The notes beneath the pieces are model-generated. The model was not told the DNA's origin and made no database searches. It saw only the letters and a program-made list of their open reading frames with translations. A program made the position numbers and the translations under genes. Below are positions 37,145-47,926 of a stretch of 64,000 nucleotides of DNA, in pieces. Within the stretch, counting starts at the first letter, position 1, and each line of letters begins with the position of its first letter. The DNA is from Tubulanus polymorphus (lineage: Eukaryota; Nemertea; Palaeonemertea; Tubulaniformes; Tubulanidae), in the NCBI RefSeq assembly GCF_964204645.1, contig NC_134034.1, forward strand, positions 14,203,962-14,267,961. The letters run 5' to 3'.

Positions 37145-40022
37145 GCGATGATCAGCGATGGTGCGCAACTAGTTTCTCTGTTAACAATCTGTCATCCTAT
37201 TAATGATGGCCTTCAAATAGTCTCTCTGCAGACAGTCTGTCATCCTATTAATGATGGCCTTCAAATAGTCTCTCTGCAGACTGTCTGTCATCCTATTAAT
37301 GATGGCCTTCAAATAGTCTCTCTGCAGACAGTCTGTCATCCTATTAATGATGGCCTTCAAATAGTCTCTCTGCAGACAGTCTGTCATCCTATCAATGATG
37401 GCCTTCAAATAGTCTCTCTGCAGACAGTCTGTCATCCTATTAATGATGGCCTTCAAATAGTCTCTCTGCAGACAGTCTGTCATCCTATTAATGATGGCCT
37501 TCAAATAGTCTCTCTGCAGACAGTCTGTCATCCTATTAATGATGGCCTTCAAATAGTCTCTCTGCAGACAGTCTGTCATCCTATCAATGATGGCCTTCAA
37601 ATAGTCTCTCTGCAGACAGTCTGTCATCCTATCAATGATGGCCTTCAAATAGTCTCTCTGCAGACAGTCTGTCATCCTATTAATGATGGCCTTCAAATAG
37701 TCTCTCTGCAGACAGTCTGTCATCCTATTAATGATGGCCTCCAAATAGTCTCTCTGCAGACAGTCTGTCATCCTATTAATGATGGCCTTCAAATAGTCTC
37801 TCTGCAGACAGTCTGTCATCCTATTAATGATGGCCTTCAAATAGTCTCTCTGCAGACAGTCTGTCATCCTATTAATGATGGCCTTCAAATAGTCTCTCTG
37901 CAGACAGTCTGTCATCCTATCAATGATGGCCTTCAAATAGTCTCTCTGCAGACTGTCTGTCATCCTATTAATGATGGCCTTCAAATAGTCTCTCTGCAGA
38001 CTGTCTGTCATCCTATTAATGATGGCCTTCAAATAGTCTCTCTGCAGACTGTCTGTCATCCTATTAATGATGGCCTTCAAATAGTCTCTCTGCAGACTGT
38101 CTGTCATCCTATTAATGATGGCCTTCAATTAGTCTCTCTGCAGACTGTCTGTCATCCTATTAATGATGGCCTTCAAATAGTCTCTCTGCAGACTGTCTGT
38201 CATCCTATTAATGATGGCCTTCAAATAGTCTCTCTGCAGACAGTCTGTCATCCTATTAATGATGGCCTTCAAATAGTCTCTCTGCAGACAGTCTGTCATC
38301 CTATTAATGATGGCCTTCAAATAGTCTCTCTGCAGACAGTCTGTCATCCTATTAATGATGGCCTTCAAATAGTCTCTCTGCAGACAGTCTGTCATCCTAT
38401 CAATGATGGCCTTCAAATAGTCTCTCTGCAGACAGTCTGTCATCCTATTAATGATGGCCTTCAAATAGTCTCTCTGCAGACTGTCTGTCATCCTATTAAT
38501 GATGGCCTTCAAATAGTCTCTCTGCAGACTGTCTGTCATCCTATTAATGATGGCCTTCAAATAGTCTCTCTGCAGACTGTCTGTCATCCTATTAATGATG
38601 GCCTTCAAATAGTCTCTCTGCAGACTGTCTGTCATCCTATTAATGATGGCCTTCAATTAGTCTCTCTGCAGACTGTCAGTCATCCTATTAATGATGGCCT
38701 TCAAATAGTCTCTCTGCAGACTGTCTGTCATCCTATTAATGATGGCCTTCAATTAGTCTCTCTGCAGACTGTCTGTCATCCTATCAATGATGGCCTTCAA
38801 ATAGTCTCTCTGCAGACAGTCTGTCATCCTATTAATGATGGCCTTCAAATAGTCTCTCTGCAGACAGTCTGTCATCCTATTAATGATGGCCTCCAAATAG
38901 TCTCTCTGCAGACAGTCTGTCATCCTATTAATGATGGCCTTCAAATAGTCTCTCTGCAGACAGTCTGTCATCCTATTAATGATGGCCTTCAAATAGTCTC
39001 TCTGCAGACAGTCTGTCATCCTATTAATGATGGCCTTCAAATAGTCTCTCTGCAGACAGTCTGTCATCCTATCAATGATGGCCTTCAAATAGTCTCTCTG
39101 CAGACTGTCTGTCATCCTATTAATGATGGCCTTCAAATAGTCTCTCTGCAGACTGTCTGTCATCCTATTAATGATGGCCTTCAAATAGTCTCTCTGCAGA
39201 CTGTCTGTCATCCTATTAATGATGGCCTTCAAATAGTCTCTCTGCAGACAGTCTGTCATCCTATTAATGATGGCCTTCAAATAGTCTCTCTGCAGACTGT
39301 CTGTCATCCTATTAATGATGGCCTTCAATTAGTCTCTCTGCAGACTGTCTGTCATCCTATTAATGATGGCCTTCAAATAGTCTCTCTGCAGACTGTCTGT
39401 CATCCTATTAATGATGGCCTTCAAATAGTCTCTCTGCAGACAGTCTGTCATCCTATTAATGATGGCCTTCAAATAGTCTCTCTGCAGACAGTCTGTCATC
39501 CTATTAATGATGGCCTTCAAATAGTCTCTCTGCAGACAGTCTGTCATCCTATTAATGATGGCCTTCAAATAGTCTCTCTGCAGACAGTCTGTCATCCTAT
39601 CAATGATGGCCTTCAAATAGTCTCTCTGCAGACAGTCTGTCATCCTATTAATGATGGCCTTCAAATAGTCTCTCTGCAGACTGTCTGTCATCCTATTAAT
39701 GATGGCCTTCAAATAGTCTCTCTGCAGACTGTCTGTCATCCTATTAATGATGGCCTTCAAATAGTCTCTCTGCAGACTGTCTGTCATCCTATTAATGATG
39801 GCCTTCAAATAGTCTCTCTGCAGACTGTCTGTCATCCTATTAATGATGGCCTTCAATTAGTCTCTCTGCAGACTGTCAGTCATCCTATTAATGATGGCCT
39901 TCAAATAGTCTCTCTGCAGACTGTCTGTCATCCTATTAATGATGGCCTTCAATTAGTCTCTCTGCAGACTGTCTGTCATCCTATCAATGATGGCCTTCAA
40001 ATAGTCTCTCTGCAGACATCAT
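37145..40022. repeat. 48-bp satellite array, about 60 copies
   Basis: Unit CATCCTATTAATGATGGCCT plus TCAAATAGTCTCTCTGCAGACTGTCTGT (two parts of 20 and 28, the second beginning TCAAATAGTC and ending CAGACTGTCTGT). Copies differ at only about five positions (ATT/ATC, CTT/CTC, CAAATA/CAATTA, ACA/ACT, TGT/AGT). The first unit is a diverged relative. Because 48 is a multiple of three, a 959-codon frame stays open on the plus strand and long frames stay open on the minus strand; neither looks like a real gene. A 25-unit (1200-bp) block is repeated. Confidence 0.95.
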
Positions 40023-41321
40023 ATTAATGTAATGGAACTGTGAGATGGATGTAACCGGCTCCACGACGTCATCCATTGTATGAACAAAATGAACCAACTA
40101 TAACAAATCGACGTAGAAAATTAACATATATATATATTTTTTTGAATGGCATTATAATCCCATTAACAAGATTGTTATTTTAATATTTACATCCAGGCAG
40201 TTATTACAATAATGTTTAAGATGCAGAGTTGTTTTTTTCTCTTACCCTTTTAAACACAACTAGAACACATTATTATTATTTATTATATCTAATTCATAGT
40301 TAACGCTAAAATGAAACGATGCACAATTTAACAAATTCACTAAACACAGGCCACAATATTCTCCATCATACATGTAACATATATATACAGTAAATCTCAC
40401 AACTCTTGAGGACGAACTCCGACCAACAAAACTAGTGCGAGTTAATGAACAGAAATATTAGATAGGAAATCAGAAAACACAGCAGACTCTGCTTAAATCG
40501 GATCTGATCAACTAAGAAATACCAGTAACAGCGTTATCGGTCATTTCCATAGTCGTGGCTTAGTCTGACCAGTTATCTCTTAGTCCTTAAGTCGATCTAA
40601 CAACTTAAGATCAGTCTTCTGATTTAAGACCACTATTGAACTAAGGAACTATCTCCAGATGTTTATGGAACTGTTTAATGACTGCTACGTGTGAATAATA
40701 GAACACCTTACCCCAATAAGTCGGACTGATTTTCATGGTCCCAACAAGTCCTACTTAAGCGGAGTCTACTGTACACTCTTTGTTGATTTAGGCTGCGAGG
40801 CTTACTGTAAATCCATTTTACTTTCTACGTAGTTGCTGTAACACTAACGGTGATTAAGCACTACTCATTACAGTATAAAACAAATAGAGATTTCATTTTA
40901 ACGGAACATTCATTCAATCATTAAGTATGTACGTATAAAATAGAGCACATTGAGACGGTCGTAGATTGTATCATGGCAAAACTTGCTGCTTAATTCCGGC
41001 GAAAAAATAAATAGCTTGTTTCTCATATCAGTCTCGTATCTGGCTGGCCACCTATCTACCCGGTGTATAATTCTTTTTTTTAAAACCATGATCGAGTTCA
41101 CTTCAACACACCGGGTTGTTGTAGAAATGAACTGCTTACAATTTGTATCGCAGTTCACAAAATAACTGATAAGGAGAAACAAGGTGTCATCTTTTAGTTG
41201 TGACGATCATTTTGTTGATGACTTAGACTTAGTAAATAGAATTGTAGATAGAAATTGAGTGGTAGCTACACAGATCGCACACAACATCATTCTCAATGAG
41301 AGAGAATATCATACACAATTA
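40023..41321. other. 3' flank of NELF-A with a family A MITE remnant
   Basis: No gene seen. Probably NELF-A 3' UTR and flank (minus strand); several TTTATT signals on the plus strand read as AATAAA on the minus strand near 40273-40284. A degraded family A element occupies about 40538-40650 (CATAGTCGTGGCTTAG, GATCTAACAACTTAAG). Confidence 0.5.
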
Positions 41322-44300
41322 TCAACTATCTTTCTCTCGATATTTACGAACTCGTTGCCATTCTCCTGTTTCATAGTTCATTTGGAAGTAAGTATCGACG
41401 ATCATTTCTTTAAAAGCTCTCGGATCGTCCTCCATCGCTATTTTCTGCACGTCTTCGCTCAGACGGATGTTTACGATATCTCCGTGTTGACTGCACGGGT
41501 TCACTGAGAATAAACAAATAATACAATATTTCATTCTATCATAATTCACTCTTCAACATTTCATGTAAGATTCTATTAAATATTAATCAGAGCTAGGAAT
41601 TACCCGATCAATCCCACCCATCACTCGGCCTAGTAATCAGTTGAAACTATAGAATATCATCAGTTGGTTTATATGCCCCCCTTCTGCTCCCTAAATCCGA
41701 GGGTTTCGAGGTATAGAAAGATCTTACCTCTAGATCCGGCCATAAAACCGAGAATAAGAGCTTTCTCCGGGCGAGTGACTTTGTTTGACGTTCGAAAAAT
41801 CTCTTGAGCATCGACCATTTGCTCCCTCTGTTGAGTAAAGTATGAATTAGTAGATTTTTGCAAAAGAAGCTGAAAAGTTGATTTCTGAAACTGATTGTAA
41901 ACTTACCGTTAAACATAGACCTTTCTTCGGTTGTGGATTATTAGTAGTAGTTGAAGTGTTTATAACCGGTGGTGTAGGGGGCGCTGTTATTTGTTGCGGT
42001 ACGGGTATAACCTCGGGTGGTGGTACCGTAGGTACGACAACAGGTGGCGTTGTTGTTGTTGTTGTTTGTTGAGATTGACCGAGTTGTTGTCGTAATTGTT
42101 GTTGCAGATTTTCTCTGGCATTCTGCGTACTCTGTGAGACTGAACCGGTCGCAACTGATAAAATATAAAACAAACAAACTTTCATCCAGCGAGTTACTCG
42201 GGTTATCTTACATCTAGTGAGTTACTCGGGTTATCTTACAACCAGCGAGTTACTCGGGTTATCTTACAACCAGCGAGTTACTCGGTTATCTTACAACCAG
42301 CGAGTTACTCGGGTTATCTTACATCTAGTGAGTTACTCGGGTTATCTTACAACCAGCGAGTTACTCGGGTTATCTTACAACCAGCGAGTTACTCGGGTTA
42401 TCTTACAACCAGCGAGTTACTCGGGTTATCTTACAGCCAGCGAGTTACTCGGTTATCTTACAACCAGCGAGTTACTCGGGTTATCTTACATCTAGTGAGT
42501 TACTCCGGTTATCTTACAACCAGCGAGTTACTCGGGTTATCTTACAACCAGAGTGAGTAAATGCTCGTAATGTACTTACTGTTAACAGGAAGAGGTCCCG
42601 ATACATTAGCTGTGATTGGTAAACGACTAGAACTCGGTGGAACGTAACTAGGAGTTGAAGATGATGATACAGTAGAAACTGCCTGTAAATAAACAATCAA
42701 TAGAAAAACATTTGAACACATTTCAAACGGTTTGTAATTGGATCGAGGAGATATCGCCACCGGTTACTTACAGAGGGGGCAGGAGACATGAGACCTGCAG
42801 CGTAATCAGGAGTTGTATTTACAGTTCCTTGTTCAACTTTATCTTTCTTCGCTATTTCCATAGCTTCAACTTCTACATTATTAATACAATCATCCAGTTT
42901 AATAAGAGTTAAGAGGAAATTATTACAATTGTGGATGAAATTCTAGGTGTATATTAATGTTAAATCGTTATATCTGAAGTTTAAAATCTAGTCTCATCAG
43001 ACATGTTTGGGGAATGGGTTTTATGTTGTGACTTTGATATAAACTACAAACCAGCTAATCTTCTTCTTCTCTTTGCCTCTTTAACACCAACGGGTTGTTC
43101 AGTTATATCCAATAACTGTGGGAAAAATGAAACTAATACATTCTAACATGTGACATGTAGATGAGCCCGGAATTAAGGTTAACAACTGATTAGAAATAAC
43201 AAGCTTTAGCCAAATAGTGCATCTTATAGCTTCATCGAGTAGAAAAACTCTTTTACAAAAATAATGTTGTAGAGTTTAAGTGACCAATGAAAAACAGACC
43301 TTGATTCCTCCTTCCTTTTTGATGTTACTATGAGGAGTACGTTGTCCGAATGGTCCGGCTGGATGTAGTCCGGGTCGACTAGTCGGGGTCGAGGGAGACC
43401 GGAACATCGCGGACCGCGCTGATAATCCTCGCATCGGTGCTGTCAATATAACATTATATACTAATCACTCAAACAGACAGTTTAACACAGACCAGCTGCA
43501 CAGTCCATGAGGTGGTCTTTAAGACTGGTCTCTTGTTCTTAGAGAACTGTGCAACTGGCCCCCACTGGTATCAACTGTGAAACTGGCTCCCACTGGTATC
43601 AACTGTGCAACTAGCCCCCACTGGTATCAACTGTGCAACTAGCTCCAACTGGTATCAACTGTGAAACTGGCTCCCACTGGTATCAACTTTGCAACTGGCC
43701 CCCACTGGTATCAACTGTGCAACTGGCCCCCACTGGTATCAACTGTGCAACTGGCCCCCACTGGTATCAACTGTGCAACTAGCTCCAACTGGTATCAACT
43801 GTGCAACTAGCTCCAACTGGTATCAACTGTGCAACTGGCCCCCACTGGTATCAACTGTGAAACTGGCTCCCACTGGTATCAACTGTGCAACTAGCCCCCA
43901 CTGGTATCAACTGTGCAACTAGCTCCAACTGGTATCAACTGTGAAACTGGCTCCCACTGGTATCAACTGTGCAACTGGCCCCCACTGGTATCAACTGTGC
44001 AACTGGCCCCCACTGGTATCAACTGTGCAACTAGCTCCAACTGGTATCAACTGTGCAACTAGCTCCAACTGGTATCAACTGTGCAACTGGCCCCCACTGG
44101 TATCAACTGTGAAACTGGCTCCCACTGGTATCAACTGTGCAACTAGCCCCCACTGGTATCAACTGTGCAACTAGCTCCAACTGGTATCAACTGTGAAACT
44201 GGCTCCCACTGGTATCAACTGTGCAACTGGCCCCCACTGGTATCAACTGTGCAACTGGCCCCCACTGGTATCAACTGTGCAACTGGCCCCCACTGGTATC

Positions 44301-46364
44301 AACTGTGCAACTGGCCCCCACTGGTATCAACTGTGCAACTGGCCCCCACTGGTATCAACTGTGCAACTGGCCCCCACTGGTATCAACTGTGCAACTGGCC
44401 CCCACTGGTATCAACTGTGCAACTGGCCCCCACTGGTATCAACTGTGCAACTGGCCCCCACTGGTATCAACTGTGCAACTGGCCCCCACTGGTATCAACT
44501 GTGCAACTGGCCCCCACTGGTATCTATTCGGTTTAATCTTACTTGTATTGTCCATTCGTTTAGCAAAACTACGACTTTTAATAGGAACAGAATTCGATGA
44601 TTTTTTGCTCGTATTATTCGCTGCTTCTAAAGCTGAAAATACAATTTACCAATATATATAAACTTGTTATGGTTTGATGGACCTGGAGTAGAGAACACGA
44701 GATGAGACCAAGAACAAACAGGTAAAAACTAGGAAATGGACAACTTAAAAAGAGGACATTAGTTAAATACAATATCTCTTCACGCAAAAAAAACTCAATT
44801 CATTATCGAAAACTTACATTTTTGCAGAATTTCCGCCCGTAAAGCTGCTGATTTTGGTTTTCGTTTGAGAGCGAAATGTTTAGGAGGAATCGGTTGTTGT
44901 CCGATTAAAGCGTTATGAGCTGAACGGTTTATATACTGACATTCTAATGGTAAAGTGTTCGTTGACATTTCAGGAACCTTTTTCACTGAAACACAAACAA
45001 TTATAATTCATCTCAACAGTATGAAATCAGATCAGTGTTGTGTGAACGATCAGTTTTTGAAAGTGCGCTGATAAAATGTCGTATGTCTTCTGTTTGTAAT
45101 TCATTTTCAATTAGAAATGTTTTAGATGAAGTTCAATAGTTCAATGCGAAGGAGCGGTAAAACGTCTCGAGAACATGCTTCAGGCTTAGAGATGCAATAG
45201 CACTAATTCTCAGCCACTAAAAGTTGGATGTCTTCAATTCCTTGTAGAGAATTAATCAATTTAATATTCAAACTCACCAACTTTCTTTAAATCGACTAAA
45301 ACTTCATGAAATGCGGTGTTATTTTCATTGATTTCGTTGTTGATATTTCCACAGCTTGCGTATGATTTCAGTATATCGGCTACAGTCGATACCCATTGAT
45401 CACCGTCATTTATAGCTAAATCAATGATTTCTTCTACATCAGCTTTCCACTACAAAATACATCCAAAAACTATAGCATCCTTCAAGCTCCAGGAACCCCA
45501 GGTCATCCTTTCAATGGCTTTTCTGACAGGCCTAGGTCTGAATAGTGGTCTGAACTGCTTTTTCAACAGCAGAAAATGAGGGTCTAGAGAGTTCAGAAGG
45601 TTTAGGGAACAGTTTATTAAGGGTTAGGGTAAAGGATATGCTGCATTAGGGAATCAGGCTCGAAGATGAGATGACCAGAAGTAAAGCAGTTGATTCTTAC
45701 TCGTTTTAATTAGAAATTAATGATTAAGTGTTGTATGTGACAACCAATTACAGTAGTCCTCAGCGGAATAAACTGTTCCATGATTTAGTCTAAAACCTGC
45801 TTGTCTGAGTCTGAGTCTGCAGACAAGCAGGATCTAGTCCTGCTTGTCTGAGTCTGCAGACGAGCAGGTTCTAGTCCTGCTTGTCTGAGTCTGCAGACAA
45901 GCAGGATCTAGTCCTGCCTGTCTGAGTATGCAGACAAACAGCTTTGAGTCCTTGTCAGACTCAGAGTCTGAGTCTGCAGACAAGCAGGTTCGAGTCCTGC
46001 TGCTGGCTGCTAGCGGGCAACATTTCAAAGGTTGTGGTTCCGTCGTGAAGTTAAATGAATAGTCCAATAGGGTTAGTCTTATGAGACACGATCCGAACGA
46101 CGTCAAGCGAGATAAACTAACAATAAATTGACTGATAGGTTTATAAGACAGACTAACCTCTTCGATGTTTCTCCTTGGAAGATGCATAAACGACAGCAAA
46201 AGCTTCACTTTAACATGGGGTTGTAGATTCGGGAAACATTCGTGAATATGTAACAATCTCTCCTGCGACAGTTGACTACAGATAGATTTCCCCGACCATA
46301 GATCATCGGTAGAACCTAATTTGTTATGCAGCCACAGAGCTACATCGTTTTCTCTTCCGGCCAT
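41322..46364 (-). CDS. NELFA: Negative elongation factor A
   Basis: Eleven minus-strand exons (46364-46158, 45449-45278, 44985-44818, 44632-44543, 43439-43300, 43115-43052, 42872-42772, 42682-42580, 42154-41907, 41827-41728, 41503-41322) join in phase to 524 residues; human NELF-A has 528. The N-terminal HDAg-like domain begins DVALWLHNKLGSTDDLW and contains VKLLLSFMHLPRRNIEE. Then LPLECQYINRSA, FALKRKPKSAALRAEILQK, the basic EAKRRRR, the TPDYAAGL motif, a Ser/Thr/Pro/Gln-rich linker, and the conserved C-terminal block KVTRPEKALILGFMAGSR with DTYFQMNYETGEW. NELF-A is the subunit that contacts RNA polymerase II and lets the NELF complex, with DSIF, hold it in promoter-proximal pause. Introns 1, 4 and 8 carry minisatellites. 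It diverges from the Mondo-like gene, with a tRNA gene between. Confidence 0.97.
42186..42550. repeat. 28-bp minisatellite in NELF-A intron 8, about 13 copies
   Basis: Unit AGCGAGTTACTCGGGTTATC plus TTACAACC, with some CATCTAGTG variants and 27-bp units lacking one G. The array nearly spans the intron from 30 bp after the donor of exon 8 to 31 bp before the acceptor of exon 9. In NELF-A sense each unit reads TTGTAAGATAACC. Confidence 0.95.
43488..43560. mobile_element. Fragment of family A MITE-like element
   Basis: CAGACCAGCTGCACAGTCCA and TAAGACTGGTC resemble the family A half-element, ending in AACTGTGCAACTGGCCCC at the exact point where the 28-bp array starts. Confidence 0.5.
43545..44524. 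repeat. 28-bp minisatellite in NELF-A intron 4, about 35 copies
   Basis: Unit AACTGTGCAACTGGCCCCCA plus CTGGTATC. The last 11 or so copies are identical; earlier copies alternate CTAGCTCCAA, CTGGCTCCC and CTAGCCCCC variants, and a nine-unit (252-bp) block of variants is repeated at 43689 and 43941. Confidence 0.97.
45795..46003. repeat. 37-bp self-complementary repeat in NELF-A intron 1
   Basis: Four to five copies of a unit holding CCTGCTTGTCTG and its inverse CAGACAAGCAGG around a short AGTCTG-type centre, so each unit is a hairpin of 12-bp arms. Some copies have extra GAGTCT. Confidence 0.88.
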
Positions 46365-46463
46365 CTTATTTTTGCGGTGGAAAATCGCCGTAAACTAACG
46401 CCATCTACCGGGTTAAAATGAGTTAGCTATAAATAGTAGTTTAGTACCAAATCCTCCGTAGCG

Positions 46464-46484
46464 GCCTCCGTGGCGCAATTGGTC

Positions 46485-46534
<50 letters not shown>

Positions 46535-46537
46535 GCG
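46464..46537 (+). tRNA. tRNA-Asn (anticodon GTT)
   Basis: A 74-nt cloverleaf. Acceptor stem GCCTCCG pairs with CGGGGGC at the 3' end (one G-T pair), with discriminator G. The A box is TGGCGCAATTGG, the anticodon loop is CTGTTAA with GTT, and the B box GGTTCAAGCC lies in the T arm. No intron. A T8 run about 15 nt downstream serves as the pol III terminator. It stands alone, 100 bp upstream of the NELF-A start codon and facing away from NELF-A. Confidence 0.97.
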
Positions 46538-47926
46538 GTCAAATATTTTGTTTTTTTTCAAATATTTTCAATTTTTATCTATCTTACACTATCTACTACA
46601 GTTTACATTGATTTTAATCCGAACTGACCGGTTATCTTTTAAGCCGGGACCCTCAAAGACTCGGAGTTCCAAGATAATGCCCGCATTGGGCCGCCTTAAA
46701 CCTTTATAATTTAAAACTCCAAAAATGTATATCTTAGGGGGCTATCTCTCTCTTTATAATGGACCATGATTTAAATGACTCCACAAAAGGCCGATAGCAA
46801 AAGCCGGCGATAGGGCGGGTTACCGGCCTGATCCGGTCTTATGCCCAGTTCAACCTTCTTCGACTTCAGTTTCTTGGATCATAAGTTTGAGCCTACAAAT
46901 CAAAATAAGTTCATCTCCAATAATCAAATGAGTCAATCTTTAACTGAGAAATGGTCTATAGAACTCCCCGCAGCATCGGTCCTGACATTGCTTTCGATGT
47001 ACAATAAAACACAATTTCAAATTATTTTAAATGTCGACTTATTTTTCAGCATATATTGTCATTCCGAGTTTCCGCTAGTTTCTAATATCCGTATATTTCA
47101 ATGGATGATACTATTTCATTTTCTTGTCTCTGCGGAATGGTTACATGTTGCATATTGTTGCTGATTTAAGAAATTTGAGTTGAAAAGTTGAAACAAGAGA
47201 TTCACGCAGTTAGAATGCTGCCAAAACTGTCAACATCTATCTATGGACGACCAGAGTGGAATATGATAAAACTCGCATCACAAATAGGTTTTTAAAAAGG
47301 GAAAAAACTGACTCAAACAATGCAGGATAAAATAGCGTCTAGCAACTAAAATGGTTTATTGTGATTCAATTTAAACCATGATTCTAATGTGATATAGAAA
47401 ATATTATATCCTCTTATTGTTAATACGACGGCTTCTACGAATACTGCGAACAATTTCACTGTTTCATTAGTTCTAATATCTATTCCTCATCGGACCAACC
47501 ATGGACGTATAAACTAGATTAGTTTAGATAAGTTTATACGTCCATGGACCAACTTATGCCACCTAATACTTATAGCTCCAGATAGATTTCTTGAAATTAA
47601 TCATATCTGTTTAAATGTGAATTAGACCACATTCTGCCTATTAGCGGCAACATTGTAAGATTGCCAGTTATAACTGCGTGGTTTATCTGAATGTAAATAT
47701 AACGCCAACGATCACGAGTCTGAAATCCAACAAAGAAGACTTTGACTTCTACCTATCAGCACCAGTAATATATCGGAGAAAATGGATACATATTTGTTTT
47801 TTAGTCTGTAAAATATTCATATTAAAAGAAGCTACAACGCATTTTTCAAAGATCAAATTGACTGGCAACACAACTGAATAGGCACGGGCAGCAGGTGTCG
47901 CAGATTGACTCTATACCAATGGCGAC
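46538..47926. other. Spacer upstream of the Mondo-like gene
   Basis: No supported exon. In particular no Mondo conserved region (MCR) sequence was seen here in any frame. A perfect hairpin is at 47499-47547. Confidence 0.55.
47499..47547. repeat. Perfect 17-bp inverted repeat
   Basis: Arms CCATGGACGTATAAACT (47499-47515) and its exact reverse complement (47531-47547) flank a 15-bp AT-rich centre, about 380 bp before the Mondo-like start codon. Confidence 0.9.

Noticed and set aside
37148-40027. 959-codon open reading frame
   Set aside because: It is a 48-bp tandem repeat. A unit length divisible by three keeps any stop-free frame open; long frames exist on the minus strand as well. No signal peptide, introns or start context, and it lies past the SMYD5 poly(A) signal.
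41847-42185. Methionine at 42185 as a separate gene start
   Set aside because: It is NELF-A exon 9 read through its acceptor; the exon starts at 42154 and continues the NELF-A frame.
27526-44524. Regular repeats considered as CRISPR arrays
   Set aside because: Units are contiguous without unique spacers, and the DNA is animal nuclear sequence.
43689-44661. Several overlapping frames with CNWPPLVSTVQLAPTG
   Set aside because: A 28-bp repeat shifts frame each unit and gives a three-unit peptide period; on the strand opposite to NELF-A.
46841-47164. 107-codon frame, checked as a possible missing Mondo N-terminal exon
   Set aside because: No Mondo conserved-region motif (for example the family's W-rich WRAWYIQY-type stretch) in any frame, and no fitting donor.
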